From Ophiostoma sp. CBS 140.51 (lineage: Eukaryota; Ascomycota; Sordariomycetes; Ophiostomatales; Ophiostomataceae), in contig JANSLP010000028.1 of the NCBI GenBank assembly GCA_029298735.1, positions 124,001-188,000 on the forward strand: a DNA stretch of 64,000 nucleotides. Reading direction: 5' to 3'. This document shows, piece after piece, positions 11,453 to 23,171 of the stretch. A program made the translations under genes and the position numbers. The notes below the pieces were generated by a model. The model saw only the letters and a program-made list of their open reading frames with translations, ran no database searches and was not told the origin of the DNA. Within the stretch, counting starts at the first letter, position 1. The number at the start of each line of letters is the position of its first letter.

Positions 11453-12009
11453 GTTGGAGGTCTGTATGTAGGGAGGGAGAGCTTATTCGAGTAGAGCTGG
11501 GTTTGTGTGGGCTTCTCCTCAATTTGTCGCCGTCGAATGCATCGAAAATCAAAAATAAATATGGCGGAATTTGAATTGGATCGCAGCGATTTTTGGCGGG
11601 ACAAATTTGGGCGGTGATGTGCGGCACACCACAGCGGGCAGGAGAAAAAAAAATGCACGCTAAGAAAAAGTTCTTATCGATAAAGAAAGAGTGCTTGGTC
11701 GAGTCTGGTTCAGTCTCGTTCTTTCCTGGAACACCGTAATCATCCCCCCAAAACTTGAAAATTTGCCCCGCCACAGCGACGCCACAGCACCTGTTTTTAA
11801 GAGCGTCACTGCCCCTCCTGCCCAAAAAGTCTGCTTTGGGCTCACTGTGAATAGCTTCATCGCTGAGTGATATGAAACTATTAACAACACTTTTTTATAC
11901 CCCAGCATTTCGCATTGTCAACACGTCAAGAATTTTTATTCAATTTTTATTTTGACCTACGGCACAATTTTGACCGTTCTATATACACTGATATACCGAT
12001 TTCTTCGCA
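11453..12009. promoter_or_regulatory. Divergent promoter region ENP1 / HGH1
   Basis: These 557 bases lie between the two start codons. Visible words are TGAAAATTT at 11756-11764, close to the yeast RRPE ribosome-biogenesis element, and TTCATCGC at 11856-11863, whose complement GCGATGAA is one base off the PAC core. TTTTTGGCGGGA at about 11590-11601 resembles an E2F/MBF site. AT-rich runs sit at 11925-11955. The motif readings come from yeast and are inference here. Confidence 0.45.
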
Positions 12010-13250
12010 ATGCCGACTGAGCTTGAGGAGGTGAGTTTGACTTATATGAGATCCTGGATCTTCATGTTGGAACATGTCTCGCTTCACTAAAGGCCATTTA
12101 CTGACATTTACTAGCTTGTTGGCTTCATCGGCCACGAGAACCCGCAGATTCGTCTGTTGGCCGTCGAGAATCTGATCCCGTACTCGACGTCACAGCCGAG
12201 CATCTTTAAAGTCAACAACCTCGAGCCCATCAACGAACTCAAGATTATTGTTGCAGACCACCCTAAAATCGCAGAACATGCACTCACAAACCTCATCAAC
12301 CTGACGGGCGATGCCGATGTTCTCAAGGATGTTGCCTCGGACGAGAAGTTCCTCGAGCTGTTGTTTCACCTGTTAACAGTAGGTCCACACCTTTACAAAG
12401 TTGAATTTTATCTACGCATTTATGGACTACCACTAACATTCTGTAGAAAAAAGATGAGGTGAACGCCAACCTGCTAGCGATGCTGCTCGCCAACCTGGCC
12501 AAGTGGGACGGCCTCAAGGCCATCCTGGACCGGAAACAGGACGCGCCCGAAGGTCTGGGATCCGACGACCATGTTATCAACCAGATTATGGACCTCTTCG
12601 TCAAGGGCGCCGACGGCAGCTACAACAAGCACGCCGACTACGACTACCTGGCCTACTTCTTTGCCGACCTCGCCAAGCACGCCGAGATCCGCCAGTACTT
12701 TGTCAAGCGCCAGGCCTACGACGACGTGATCCCGCTGACCAAGATTCGTGTCTTTACGGAGCACAAGTCCGAGGTCCGCCGGAAGGGTGTTGCCAGCACG
12801 ATCAAGAACGTCGTTTTTGACATTCCCTCGCACCCTGCGTTCCTGGACGAGGACGACATCAACATTTTGCCGTACCTGCTGCTTCCTTTGGCCGGTAACG
12901 AGAGCTACGACGAGGACGAGATGTTGGACATGCTGCCCGACCTGCAGCTGCTTCCCCCAGACAAGCAGCGCGACCCGGATGCTACCATCCTGCAGACACA
13001 CGTCGAGACTTTGACGATCTTGACGACGACACGGCCCGGTCGTGAGATGATGCGCGCTGTCAAGGTGTACCCCCTGATTCGTGAGACACACTTGCGCGTG
13101 GACAACGAGGACCTGCGTGATGCCTGCGACCGGTTGGTGCAGGTGTTGGCGCGTGACGAGGCGCCCGATGAGAAGGAGGACGGCGCAGAGGAGTCGAGAG
13201 TCACAGAAGTCGAAGACGAGGCCGACGATGAGCGAATAGTCGAGGTGTAA
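12010..13250 (+). CDS. HGH1: Hgh1 (FAM203/BRP16) homolog, eEF2 folding cofactor
   Basis: Hgh1 is a cytosolic ARM-repeat protein that works with Hsp90/TRiC-type chaperones in folding elongation factor eEF2. There are three exons: 12010-12030 (only seven codons, MPTELEE), 12115-12378 and 12447-13250, for 362 residues. Donors are GTGAGT and GTAGGT, acceptors CTAG and GTAG, with CTGAC and CTAAC branch sites. The N-terminal helices (LVGFIGHENPQIRLLAVENL) and the DUF383/DUF384 regions (RRKGVASTIKNVVFD, LLPLAGNESYDEDEMLDMLP, ETLTILTTTRPGREMMR, YPLIRETHLRVDNEDLRDAC) are characteristic. The tail is acidic. Both introns were chosen because they restore continuous family sequence. Confidence 0.94.
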
Positions 13251-16200
13251 GGGGGTTATGAGTGAGGTGAGATGAACAAGACGGCAAAATGACTGGCCTT
13301 CCAATGGATGCAAGTCAGCGGTGAAAATAGAAAAAAAGGGGCAAAAGGAAATATACTTTGCACCTATCAACAAGACAACAAAAAGACATCATATTGGCTC
13401 ACGCTCAACAAACATTTTGGACGTTATGCTGTGAGTTGGTGACAAGAAACGACTGAGAGATGACTGACGACAGGTACATGCGATAGCACACGATCTAAAC
13501 ACAGGGAACAGGCACGACAGCAGTAACCAGCAGGGGCTAAGAACGACGAACCAGCCAGAGGGTCAATATAATGTATCAAGCTTTGCCGACGCTGCACGCG
13601 GGATACTCTGGCTAAGCTACAGTGGGTGCAAGTGGACTACGTTATGGCAGACGGCGTGACTTTATGCGCACGCCCATGTTTCCATGCACGCGCCGTGATA
13701 CCGCTTTCCCCAGATGGGATGGCCGAGAGCGAATATCAGCCGCACGTTGTAAACTGTCGTGGCTACCATGGCCCAAGAGTCTCGTGAGAAAAATGGTCGA
13801 ATAGGGGGAAGGACAGAGATCGAGGCTGTCTATGACTTCCGGCGTCTATGGCGACTACAGAGAGTGACGAAAATATGACTGTGAAAACTGCATCGACCAC
13901 GGCAACAGGCTATCGACATACTGGCCCACGCCCCATGCCCACACCTACGGACACGCCTATCCAAGCCTATAGCTCCGCATACGACCACGACTACGACTCT
14001 TATCTTCAGGAGATTTGATTTGGGAAAGAAACGTGGGGGGAGGGGAAGTGGAACTTGTGCCCGATCCACACCAAGCAGCACATGTACGGAACCATGTACG
14101 CCGTACGTCGCATGTTGTACAGGTAGGCCGACGAGAGGGCCAAGACGTGCCTGCCGCGAAATCACGTTGTAGCCAAGACCTTTTTGTTGTGGACAAGACA
14201 CGACATCGACGACCCAAGAAAGGAGAGATTGCAACAACAAGCCTCACAAGCTTCGCCGGATATTTGACCTTTTCGACGAATGCGGGCGGCCAAGAAAAAA
14301 GGATTGCGAGCATGGCAGCATAGGCATGCGGGCGATCAGGCGATCAAGCTTCCCCAAGCTTCTCCCAAAAGTCGAGTTGACCCAAAGGACCAAGAGACCA
14401 GGAGCACCGAAGGCACTGTCACTAAGACCGTTGGAAAGAATACCCCGGGGTATGCCTTCAAGCTTTTGCAAATGTTACCCAAGACTTCTCCAAGAAGTGC
14501 TTGTCTTGTGTCCAGTGTGCATCGCTCGATCCTATCCCGTCGACCTTTGGTATCCTTGGGACAAGTGTCGATATCAAAATCTTGGCATCGCCAATGACGG
14601 AAAGTCGATGTCTTTCTTTTTGATGAGGTGCTCATGCTCTGTTGTTGATGGTACACACTGACCGAGCAAAAGCTGAATAGGCTGAGACCCAAACGAGAAG
14701 CATGGGATCGAAAAAGAACGCCCAAAAGACTTGAGAGTGAGCACGCGGTGCATCAAGGACTCACAAATGGGATGACCGACGGCCAGCATGGCCAATAAGC
14801 CAACGCTCCAACACGCCCGACACGACAAAAAGCGACCAACACGGCGGGGACAATAAGCCAGAGAAAAGTCATAAAAATCATTAAGACAGAAAATAGCCAC
14901 ACTCCAAAAAAACGACGACCGGGTTGCTGGTGGGCTGCCAAGATTGACTGCCGTCGTGGAAGCAGGTGGTGCAAGACCGTGCTCGTGTGTTGTGTGCCGG
15001 TTGCGTGTCTGTGGTCCTGGAAAGAAAAGAGACCACAGAAAAAAGGACCCATCCGAAGTTACAGTGGGTAGAATATGAGATGGAGAGAAGGGAGGGGGGT
15101 GTACCCTCGACCGAAGAATGCAAGTGAGATAAGAATACTTTTTTTTCACTTTCGTCGAAGGGGTGTGTAACATATCGTTACCGTACTGTCGCATTGTCCA
15201 TTCTTTGGCGCGGCTCGCGTCTGGCGCTCGTTAGCATGTGGGATAGCAGGTGTTGTCGAAGTCGAAAAGGGCTCGGAAGGAAGGTCGGAGGTGGGCGAAG
15301 GACGGAGCGACGAAGAGGAAGAGAGTGTGAGCATGACTCGGGAGGAGGAGAGAGAGCCAGAAGGAGAACGATGGAGGGCGAACAAAAGAAAAAAGCCAAG
15401 TCTGGCCAAGACCCAGCCAAGACAGCCTAAGAAGACAAAAGAGCAGGGAGGTACGTCGTTGGATGGCGACGATGGCAGCCCACGACCACGATGGGCAAGG
15501 TGAAAAAGTAAAAAAAAGTGACCGGATTGAATAACAGAGCAGGGACAGGAAATATGAAAAGTGGAAATGAAAACCGAGAGACGACGAAGGAGAAACAAAC
15601 GGTTGCAGACAGGATAGCTCACAGGCAAGTAGAGAAACAAGAGGGTAAATACATAAAAAGTCAAAATAGGAAAGAGGATGGTGCGAGTGTGACTGTGGCC
15701 AGCAAATGCCAAATCAATATTCCAGAAAACGAAAAATAAGACAAAATAAGACCAAAAAATAAGATAAGTCGACGATTGATCAATGCAAACAACCTTGGGA
15801 ATGGTGCCTGTTCGGGCGCAGAAGTAACCTCACGGTCTAGATGGAACGATGAACAAAAAAATGCGCCCCCAAAATGAGACCAAATCGACGACTGGACGGC
15901 GTAAAGAGACAAAAGACACAAAAGACAACATCAGTGGCGTTGCCCTGCGGTGCTCGAAAGGCCATGACCCGCTCCTTTTGTATTGCCAAGACCGGGAGGC
16001 CAAGTACGGAGCTGAGGTGGGCAGCCGCGAAACGCAAAGCAACTGAAGGGCATCAGAAAGCAACAAAAGAGCTACGATGTGAGCACGAGGGCAGCTCGTG
16101 GACGAATTCGACGCTGTCATTGGTCGGCATTCTTCAAGGCTGGTCTTGGGACAGGGAGTGGAGTTGGGGGCACAATGGAGAGAAAAAGGGACCGAACGGC

Positions 16201-18719
16201 GAAAACGGGCACGCTAGAAGAAGAAGACGACAACATGGACAAAAGTTCGAGGCCCAGACGGAGAGAAAGAGGGTGGGGGAGGGGGGGAAGCAGCAAAAGT
16301 GGTGGAGGTCGAGGACCTTGCCCTGAGAAGCATGGAGACTTGCGGAGTGCGACGTCGAGGCACGACGACTTGGGTGACCGAGGGCATCTAGTAGGCGTCT
16401 AGGCATTGCCTCCGGCCCTGTCAGGGTAGGTGGGCTTGTTTTGGCTGCAAAAGAGACGAAGATGTCGTAAAGTGTGGGAAATGAGTCGTTGAAGTCAATA
16501 GTGGACGTTGAAAGAGTGGGTCGGCATCGAAAAGGCTGAGTGCCTGACAACCAATCAGAGAGCAGATCGACGAAACGTGCCTTCCCACACGGCTGCGATT
16601 CACCAGATTCAGGGACCCGCCTGCCGCGAGTGGCCCGTGCCCGGCTCCTGGGAGCCCTGGTAGTGGCCGAAATTCTGTAAGTTGATTGGCCAGACCGAAC
16701 GTCCTGCCATTGCGAAATGAGAACATACTCAGTAGGGAAGTCGCGACCAGCCAACAGCACATACGAACAGCACATACGAACGGCTGCCTTCCTTTTTCAG
16801 GGACCGCCGAAGACAGCGTGAGCATTGGTGTTTTAGTCTCTCTTTGAGCTTCTTGCAAGGCACTTCTGTCCACTGGTTCGCCTTCTGTCTCGGGCCGCCA
16901 AGGATTTGTGGAATCAAGAGGCTGCACTAAACGCTTCTGCCGGGTACGCCACGAGCTGGATTGGGCATGGCAGGTTGCGACAATTGCGAGAAAAGACGAA
17001 AAAAAAAGAGAAAGAAAGGGAGAAGGATGAAGCCGTCGTGAGCGAAAATCTAGAGAATCAAGACGGATCAAAAGAGTGAAGCACGATTTCGGGGGTCTAG
17101 ATCCATCAACTTTTTTAAGCTCATGGTCTACTTTACTCACGACCGAAGGCGATACCGAGACAGGAATAGACGCAGAACGGCGAGGCCCAGATTGACAGAG
17201 ACGATCATGATGGCACGAGGAGAGGGAGGAACGTCGAACAATCGAACAATGGAAGAACCAATAGAACAAAAAGAGAATTGAAAAACCATCATAACTAGCA
17301 CACGGCGGAGACAGCGGAGACGGACCAGAACGGCGGCCCCGTCGAACACGCGGCGCACGAGGAATCAAGAAGATCAAGACAAAGTCGAGGAATGCGGCTG
17401 GAAAGAGAGACAAAGGGAAGGCGAGCACATGTCTCGGGCGAGGCTTTCGTGCCTCCATACTTGACAGGCAGCGACGGCGACAGTTCAAACTCCGTTACTT
17501 TGTGTCTGATTCCAGAACGCGGCAGCAAACCTGCGTCCTTCTTGCCATCACGTTTTGTGGCTGTGGGGGACAATTGACTGCTTGAAAGATCCAAGGCGTT
17601 TCCAAGAGCACACAGAAAGCTTCTTTCAGAGACCGATTGCAACCTGTGGCCACCGAGGAAGTAGCCAAGACGCCTGGGGCAGAGGAGATGCTGAGGTCGG
17701 CAATACAGTGATCCGTACGAAATACTCGAGTCCCGGGGGCATAGAAACGACAGGGCCACTTTGATCAGCATGAGCCTGAACAAAGCTAAAATAAAGTAGG
17801 CCAGCCATGCACGATGGAGACGATGGCGGAATCAAAGGACGAGGGAGTGTGAATTTAGGATGCTATGGTGGGCGGCCGGCGAGATTCTAGAACGCCAAGT
17901 CGGATGAGCAGCGGATTTCCAGGTTTGTTCCTGTTTGGTGTCGATTCAGTTCCCCTTCAGTTCTGCTTTCTTTCCCTTTCCCATGTTCTTGTTTCCAGTA
18001 TCTGTAAAGTTGTGCTGTCCTGTGTCAAGAACTCGGTCACTGTAAGATACTTGAAAGCATCTGTTCATGCCTCGTTTTAATCCAGCCCACCGAGCTTGCG
18101 TAGTAACTCGACGATAGATTGCGCGTATGGACGCGTGCAGCATCTGGTCTATTGTCAATCGTGAGGAAACTCCTCAAAAATGGCTTTGACTGGTTAGGCC
18201 AACTTCCTCATACATCCCAAACTTCTCACCGAGCTCGACGACCACCCCCCTCCCACTCGCCCGTTTTGTTGACACGCCCCCTGTTCCTTCTCCCAGCGAA
18301 ATCCCTGTAGACAAGGAAGGCTCAGAGAACATGCAGGCAAGGCACCCCGTAATAATTACGGGCCAACACCTTTTTTCGAGGCGAATTTCGTTGCACCTGC
18401 AGGAGGGGATACTGTGAGTGGGTGTGGGCGGGTGGGCCCTGTCTTTACTCTTCATGGGTCTGCATGGGAGCTATTTTCTACTTTCGTTCGTTACTTTTAG
18501 TGCTTCCTTTTTGTTGTGTCGTCCGTAGCTCGCGCGGCTTTGAATACCACCATGCTGCGACAGGAGCAGGCAGAGTGTGCCCGGAGCACCTGTGGCCCCT
18601 CTGGCTCCTCTGGTTCCCTCTGGTTGCTCTAATTGCTCTCGGTTTTTTCCTTTTTGGGCTCGGTTTACACTCAAATGCCTACCTTGTTTTATGCCCTTTT
18701 ACGTTTCTTTTTCTTTTTG
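13251..18719. other. Long spacer between HGH1 and the phosphate permease gene
   Basis: No gene is supported in about 5.5 kb. The + strand is persistently purine-rich at about 14880-17280 and becomes pyrimidine-rich after about 18200. Open frames are present on the minus strand (the longest, 16421-17488, starts with TTG), but they are Ser/Arg/Leu/Pro-rich with no recognisable motif. No CACGTG site was found by eye, and no tRNA. Confidence 0.5.
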
Positions 18720-19094
18720 GCTTTTTTTCTCTTTCCTCTTTCGCGTCTCGTCCTCTGCTCTCGTGAGGTCCACGTCGGTATCTCGTGTCAACCTTGGACC
18801 TGGACTTGTGGTCCCCTTTCTCACACCCCCCCTTCCCCTTGGCACTCTTTTCTCAGTAGTACACACTTTCACACACCTTCTCGCGCATCTTCATTTTGGT
18901 ATAAGACGTTGGCCGTTCCCCTGTTTCCTCTCCTTTTCTTCTTTCGTTCTCTCCAAGGCCGCTTTTTCAAGGATCCCGTCCACCCACTCCAACACAACTG
19001 TGTTCGCGTGCGTGTTGACCTGCCTCTCTTCTCTTCACTCTTTTATATTCCCTTTTCACTTTGTTCACCCTTTACCTCCCCTCTACCAAACACA
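18720..19094 (+). promoter_or_regulatory. Pyrimidine-rich 5' region of the phosphate permease gene
   Basis: The block is dominated by CT runs right up to CTCTACCAAACACAATGG at the start codon (CACA before the ATG is a good fungal start context). Long CT tracts ahead of the ATG are common in strongly expressed genes of filamentous ascomycetes. The reading frame happens to stay open here but looks non-coding. Confidence 0.5.
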
Positions 19095-20931
19095 ATGGCC
19101 GACTACGAGGCCCCGGCCGTTTCGGCCGCCGCCGTTGCCCAGAAGACGTCTGGTGGCAACGCTGCCTACCACAACTTCCACAACGACTTTGTGCACGTCC
19201 AGGACCCCAACGAGCGCCGCCGCCTCGCCCTGGCTGAGATCGACAAGGCCCCCTTCGGCTGGTACCACGTCCGCGCCATCGTTGTCGCCGGTGTCGGTTT
19301 TTTCACGGATTCGTACGACATTTTCGCCGTCTCCCTGCTCACTATTATGCTGGGTATTGTCTACTTCCCTGGTGTTGGCACCATGCCCACCAAATCGGAT
19401 ACTGCCATCAAGCTGGCCACCTCGGCCGGTACTGTCGTTGGTCAGCTGGGTTTCGGTACCGCCGCTGATTTGGTCAGTCTCTTCTCTCCGTGATAGTTTA
19501 CTCTCGTGTTCACCACTAACAAGTTTTACAGCTCGGTCGTAAGCGCATGTACGGTCTGGAGCTGATCGTCATCATCTTCGCCACCCTTGCCCAGGCTCTT
19601 TCCTCCAACTCGCCCTCCGTCAACATTATCGGTGTGATTATCTTCTGGCGTGTCCTGATGGGCATCGGTATCGGTGGTGACTACCCCCTGTCGTCCATCA
19701 TTACCTCTGAGTGAGTTCTCCCACGCCAAACAATATTTTGGGGTGATTAGGTGCTAACGACAACAGGTTCGCTACTACCAAGTGGAGAGGTGCCATGATG
19801 GGCGCTGTCTTCGCCATGCAGGGCCTGGGCCAGCTGACGGCTGCTTTCGTCATGCTGTTCGTCACCCTCGGCTTCAAGGAGTCGCTGAGCACCTCCACCA
19901 AGGTGTCCAACTGCACGGGCGTCTGCGCCGTTGCTGTCGACAAGATGTGGCGTACTCTGATCGGCTTCGGTGCCGTCCCCGGCTGCATTGCCCTCTACTA
20001 CCGTCTGACCATCCCCGAGACTCCCCGCTACACTTTCGACGTCGCCCGCGACGTTGAGAAGGCCGATGAGGACGTCAAGGCCTACATCAGTGGCAAGCAC
20101 GGCGATGGTGTCGTTGACGAGGTCGCCCGCGCTACCAACAAGAAGGCCAACGCCGAGCAGCTCGCTGTTGGCAAGGCCAGCTGGCGCGACTTCAACCGCC
20201 ACTACTCGCAGTGGAAGAACGCCAAGGTCCTGATCGGTACTGCTCTGTCGTGGTGCTTCCTGGACATTGCTTACTACGGTCTCTCGCTGAACAACGCCAG
20301 CATCCTTAACATTATCGGCTACTCCACCTCTGGCACCCACTCCACCTACGAGTACCTGTACAACACCGCCATTGGTAACCTGATTATTGTCCTGGCTGGT
20401 GCCGTTCCTGGCTACTGGTTCGCCGTTGCCACTATTGACACTGTCGGCCGCAAGCCCCTCCAGCTCGGTGGCTTCGCCATCCTGACTGTTCTTTTCATCG
20501 GTATGGGCTTCGGCTACAAGCACCTGTCTTCAGGCGGTCTCCTGGCCATCTATGTCCTGGCCCAGTTCTTCTTCAACTTCGGCCCCAACACCACTACCTT
20601 CATCGTGCCCGGCGAGTGCTTCCCTACCCGCTACCGGTCTACCTCGCACGGTATCTCAGCCGCTTCTGGCAAGATTGGCTCCATCATTGGCCAGGGTGCT
20701 ATTGCTCCCCTGCGCACCCGTGGCTCGACCCCGACCAGCTCGGCTCCCTGGCTCGACCACGTCCTCGAGATCTACGCCCTCTTCATGCTTCTGGGCTGCT
20801 TCTCGACCCTGCTGATCCCTGAGACCAAGCGCAAGACGCTCGAGGAGCTCAACGGTGAGGACCAGGACTACAGCCCCGGCCCTAGCCCTGTCATCGAGGC
20901 CAATGGTGGCGTCCTCGAGAGCAAGCAGTAA
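19095..20931 (+). CDS. PHO84: High-affinity inorganic phosphate permease, Pho84/PHO-5 type (MFS)
   Basis: This is a plasma-membrane proton:phosphate symporter. Exons are 19095-19472, 19532-19710 and 19767-20931, giving 573 residues, close to yeast Pho84. Intron 1 has an unusual GTCAGT donor and an ACAG acceptor; intron 2 has GTGAGT, GCTAAC and ACAG. Visible features are AEIDKAPFGWYHVRAI before the first membrane helix, GFFTDSYDIF, LGRKRMYGLEL after the first splice, and GIGIGGDYPLSS, the phosphate-permease form of the MFS signature. A central hydrophilic loop follows (about residues 240-310), then WCFLDIAYYGLSLN, GPNTTTFIVPGECFPTRYRS and a C-terminal IPETKRKTLEEL. All these match the phosphate:H+ symporter family. 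Expression is expected to respond to phosphate, but no Pho4/NUC-1 site was found by eye. Confidence 0.95.
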
Positions 20932-21947
20932 AGAGGCTGTTTGGGTGGGAGATGAGACGGTGGTCCGCGGGAAAATTAAAAGAAAAGCTCCAAAAAAATA
21001 CGCACGGAAACGAGAAACATGAGAATATTCATTCTGCCAATCATTTTAGCTGTATAGACTGCCAATTCGGTTTTTGTTTTCCCTTTCTCTTTTCTTCTTC
21101 TCTCTCCTGTCTTCGTCTCGCACTTGGCCTCTCTCTGCACTCCTTCACCATTTGTGCACATCCTGAAACCCTTTCTTCACATTCCTTCTCTTAATATATT
21201 TTTCCCTTCTCATATTTTGTAATAGCTGCCCTTTCGCACTGTGCACTTTTTTCTTTTTTTTTACCCCAAGATATCCAGAGTTGTTTTTCACAAAATAGTA
21301 CATTTAGACCCTGGCAAACCCAGACCCCAAAAGAACAAAAAGTATAAAAATGACATGTTCCGCATAAATAAGTAAAAGTGACAAGTAAACGAGTTCCAAA
21401 AAAGAGAGATACGACCTGCCTAACCAGTTCTGTACACTGGGGGAGTGCTCGCTGTCTATGAAATTAAAGGGATAGGCTTGTGTAGTCACGGTGTTGGCGA
21501 TATATGCATGTGCAATTTGATTTCGTCTTGCTGTATCTCACTAAGTGTAACCTGTATGTCCATTCTTTGTATGTGCAGCAGACCCTAGAGGGCTATTGGA
21601 ACTGTATGAGTAACGGTATAATGTCTAACCGGCCGTCGTCCCATCTATAGATGAAGTGGAATGAGAAAAGATGGGATGAAGGGAAGTGATGAAAGAAAAC
21701 AAAGACAAAAACAGAATATGAAAGAAAACCCAAGAGGACGAACATGTGCCGTCCAATGCCGTGTGTATGTAAAAACACAAATAAAGAGAAAATGTGAAGA
21801 AGAAAACGCTTCCTTTCCCAGAAAAAAAAGAACGCCGAGATTCCATAACACAAAAACACAAGAAATCATTTCATAAAAAAAAACACAAAAAAAACACAAC
21901 CGCTGCTAGCCGTCAACCGTCAGCCACGAACTGCCGGCCCCGCCGTC
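20932..21947. other. Spacer between convergent genes
   Basis: This is the 3' UTR side of both the permease and the carrier genes. It has CT-rich and T-rich stretches (21060-21260) followed by GA/A-rich sequence (21640-21900). No gene is seen. Confidence 0.55.
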
Positions 21948-23171
21948 TTAAATACCGAATGCCCGCTTTAAGCGTTGATACGTGAAGAACGCCGCGGCGG
22001 CCATCGGCACAATCTTGACGTATCCAATGGTCAGACCGACAAAGAAGCCGCGGATGCCGCGCTCCCGCATAATCAGCGACGCCGTCTCGCCGATCCGCAG
22101 CCGGTGGCCGTCGCCCACGGCACCACCGACCTGCATGCGTCGCCGGACCACTTCGAGCGGGTAGGATGCAGTCTGGGACACAAGACCGGCCACACCGCCA
22201 GCCAGCAGCTCGGCCCACGACCGTAGAGGCAGCGGCTTGTCGGCCGGCGAATTGGGTGGTGCGGGCAGCGTGGTGTATTTGGCGAACGCGGGCATGCGCA
22301 GAACATCACCGCAGGTGTCGTGGGTCAAGAAGGACATTCCGGCGTAGGGCAGCATGCCCAGGATAGTCGGGGAGAAACCGCGGTAAAAGTTGCGCAGGCC
22401 AGATTGGGGCAGGGCGGCGGCCACCACTTTTGAGGCAGCGCCCGTGGTACCCTCCTTGCTGCTGTTGGCGGCTGCAGCCACGGCGTGCCGGTCGATAGAC
22501 TGCTCCGAGTAGATGCGCCGGCAAATCGAGGCCAGCGTCGAGTGGCCATCGCGCCGTGTCTCAAAGGCCAGGCGCACGCGGATCACCTCGAGCGGGTACG
22601 TCACAAACACGGACGTCACACCGGCGAGCGAGCCGCTCAACAACCGCCGCAGCGGTGTCTCGTTTTCTTTGCGCGGGATGATAAAGGATCGGATCTGCTC
22701 GTAGGCAATGAATTTGACGGCCGCATAGGGGAACACACGCAACAACGTCGCCGAGTGGCCACGGTACAAGCCCATGACGCCGTCCTGCTGGTAGATGTGG
22801 CGCATGGCGTGCGCAACGCCGGCCCACGACCCAGAGTATTTGGCAAACTGCGGGTTGCTGGCCTGGAACAAAATCTTGACACGGTCGAGCGGGGCCACAA
22901 TCGTCTTGGCCACGCTGCCGGCGACGCCGCCGGCGACGCCGGACTTCCACAGGTAGTCGACGCTCTGCTTGTCGACCTTTTTCTTCAGCTCGGCGTGTGG
23001 TGGTGGTGGTAATGTGGAGGTAGTTGTGGAGGAAGATGTGGATTTTGTTGCCGCCCCGTCGTTTTGGCCGCCGCTCTCGCGCGGCCGGGCCGGCTGTGCT
23101 ATCTCAGACATGGTGGGCGAAGAGAAGCTGGACGGGGGAGTCGGCGCATGGCTCGCGAGGGTTGATGTCAT
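21948..23171 (-). CDS. LEU5: Mitochondrial carrier, Leu5/SLC25A42 type (coenzyme A transport)
   Basis: This is an inner-membrane carrier of the SLC25 family; the yeast relative Leu5 is needed for CoA accumulation in the matrix. It is a single exon of 407 residues. The frame is open further upstream, but the first ATG is at 23171; a second ATG at 23111 (MSEIAQPARP) is also possible. Three carrier repeats are present, each with its signature: APLDRVKILF near residue 93, YPLEVIRVRL, and SYPLEVVRRRM near the C-terminus. The Leu5-type sequences YRGHSATLLRVFPYAAVKF and FYRGFSPTILGMLPYAGMSF support the subfamily. The first 70 residues are a Ser/Thr-rich extension. Substrate is inferred from the subfamily. 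Confidence 0.88.
   Translation of the reverse strand: MTSTLASHAPTPPSSFSSPTMSEIAQPARPRESGGQNDGAATKSTSSSTTTSTLPPPPHAELKKKVDKQSVDYLWKSGVAGGVAGSVAKTIVAPLDRVKILFQASNPQFAKYSGSWAGVAHAMRHIYQQDGVMGLYRGHSATLLRVFPYAAVKFIAYEQIRSFIIPRKENETPLRRLLSGSLAGVTSVFVTYPLEVIRVRLAFETRRDGHSTLASICRRIYSEQSIDRHAVAAAANSSKEGTTGAASKVVAAALPQSGLRNFYRGFSPTILGMLPYAGMSFLTHDTCGDVLRMPAFAKYTTLPAPPNSPADKPLPLRSWAELLAGGVAGLVSQTASYPLEVVRRRMQVGGAVGDGHRLRIGETASLIMRERGIRGFFVGLTIGYVKIVPMAAAAFFTYQRLKRAFGI

Noticed and set aside
18633..19094. Open frame extending the phosphate permease upstream by about 150 codons
   Set aside because: It is CT-rich spacer with Phe/Leu/Ser-rich translation; Pho84-family proteins start close to the ATG at 19095, which also has a good context.
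22485..23012. 175-codon plus-strand frame opposite the LEU5 gene
   Set aside because: Shadow of the GC-rich carrier gene on the other strand.
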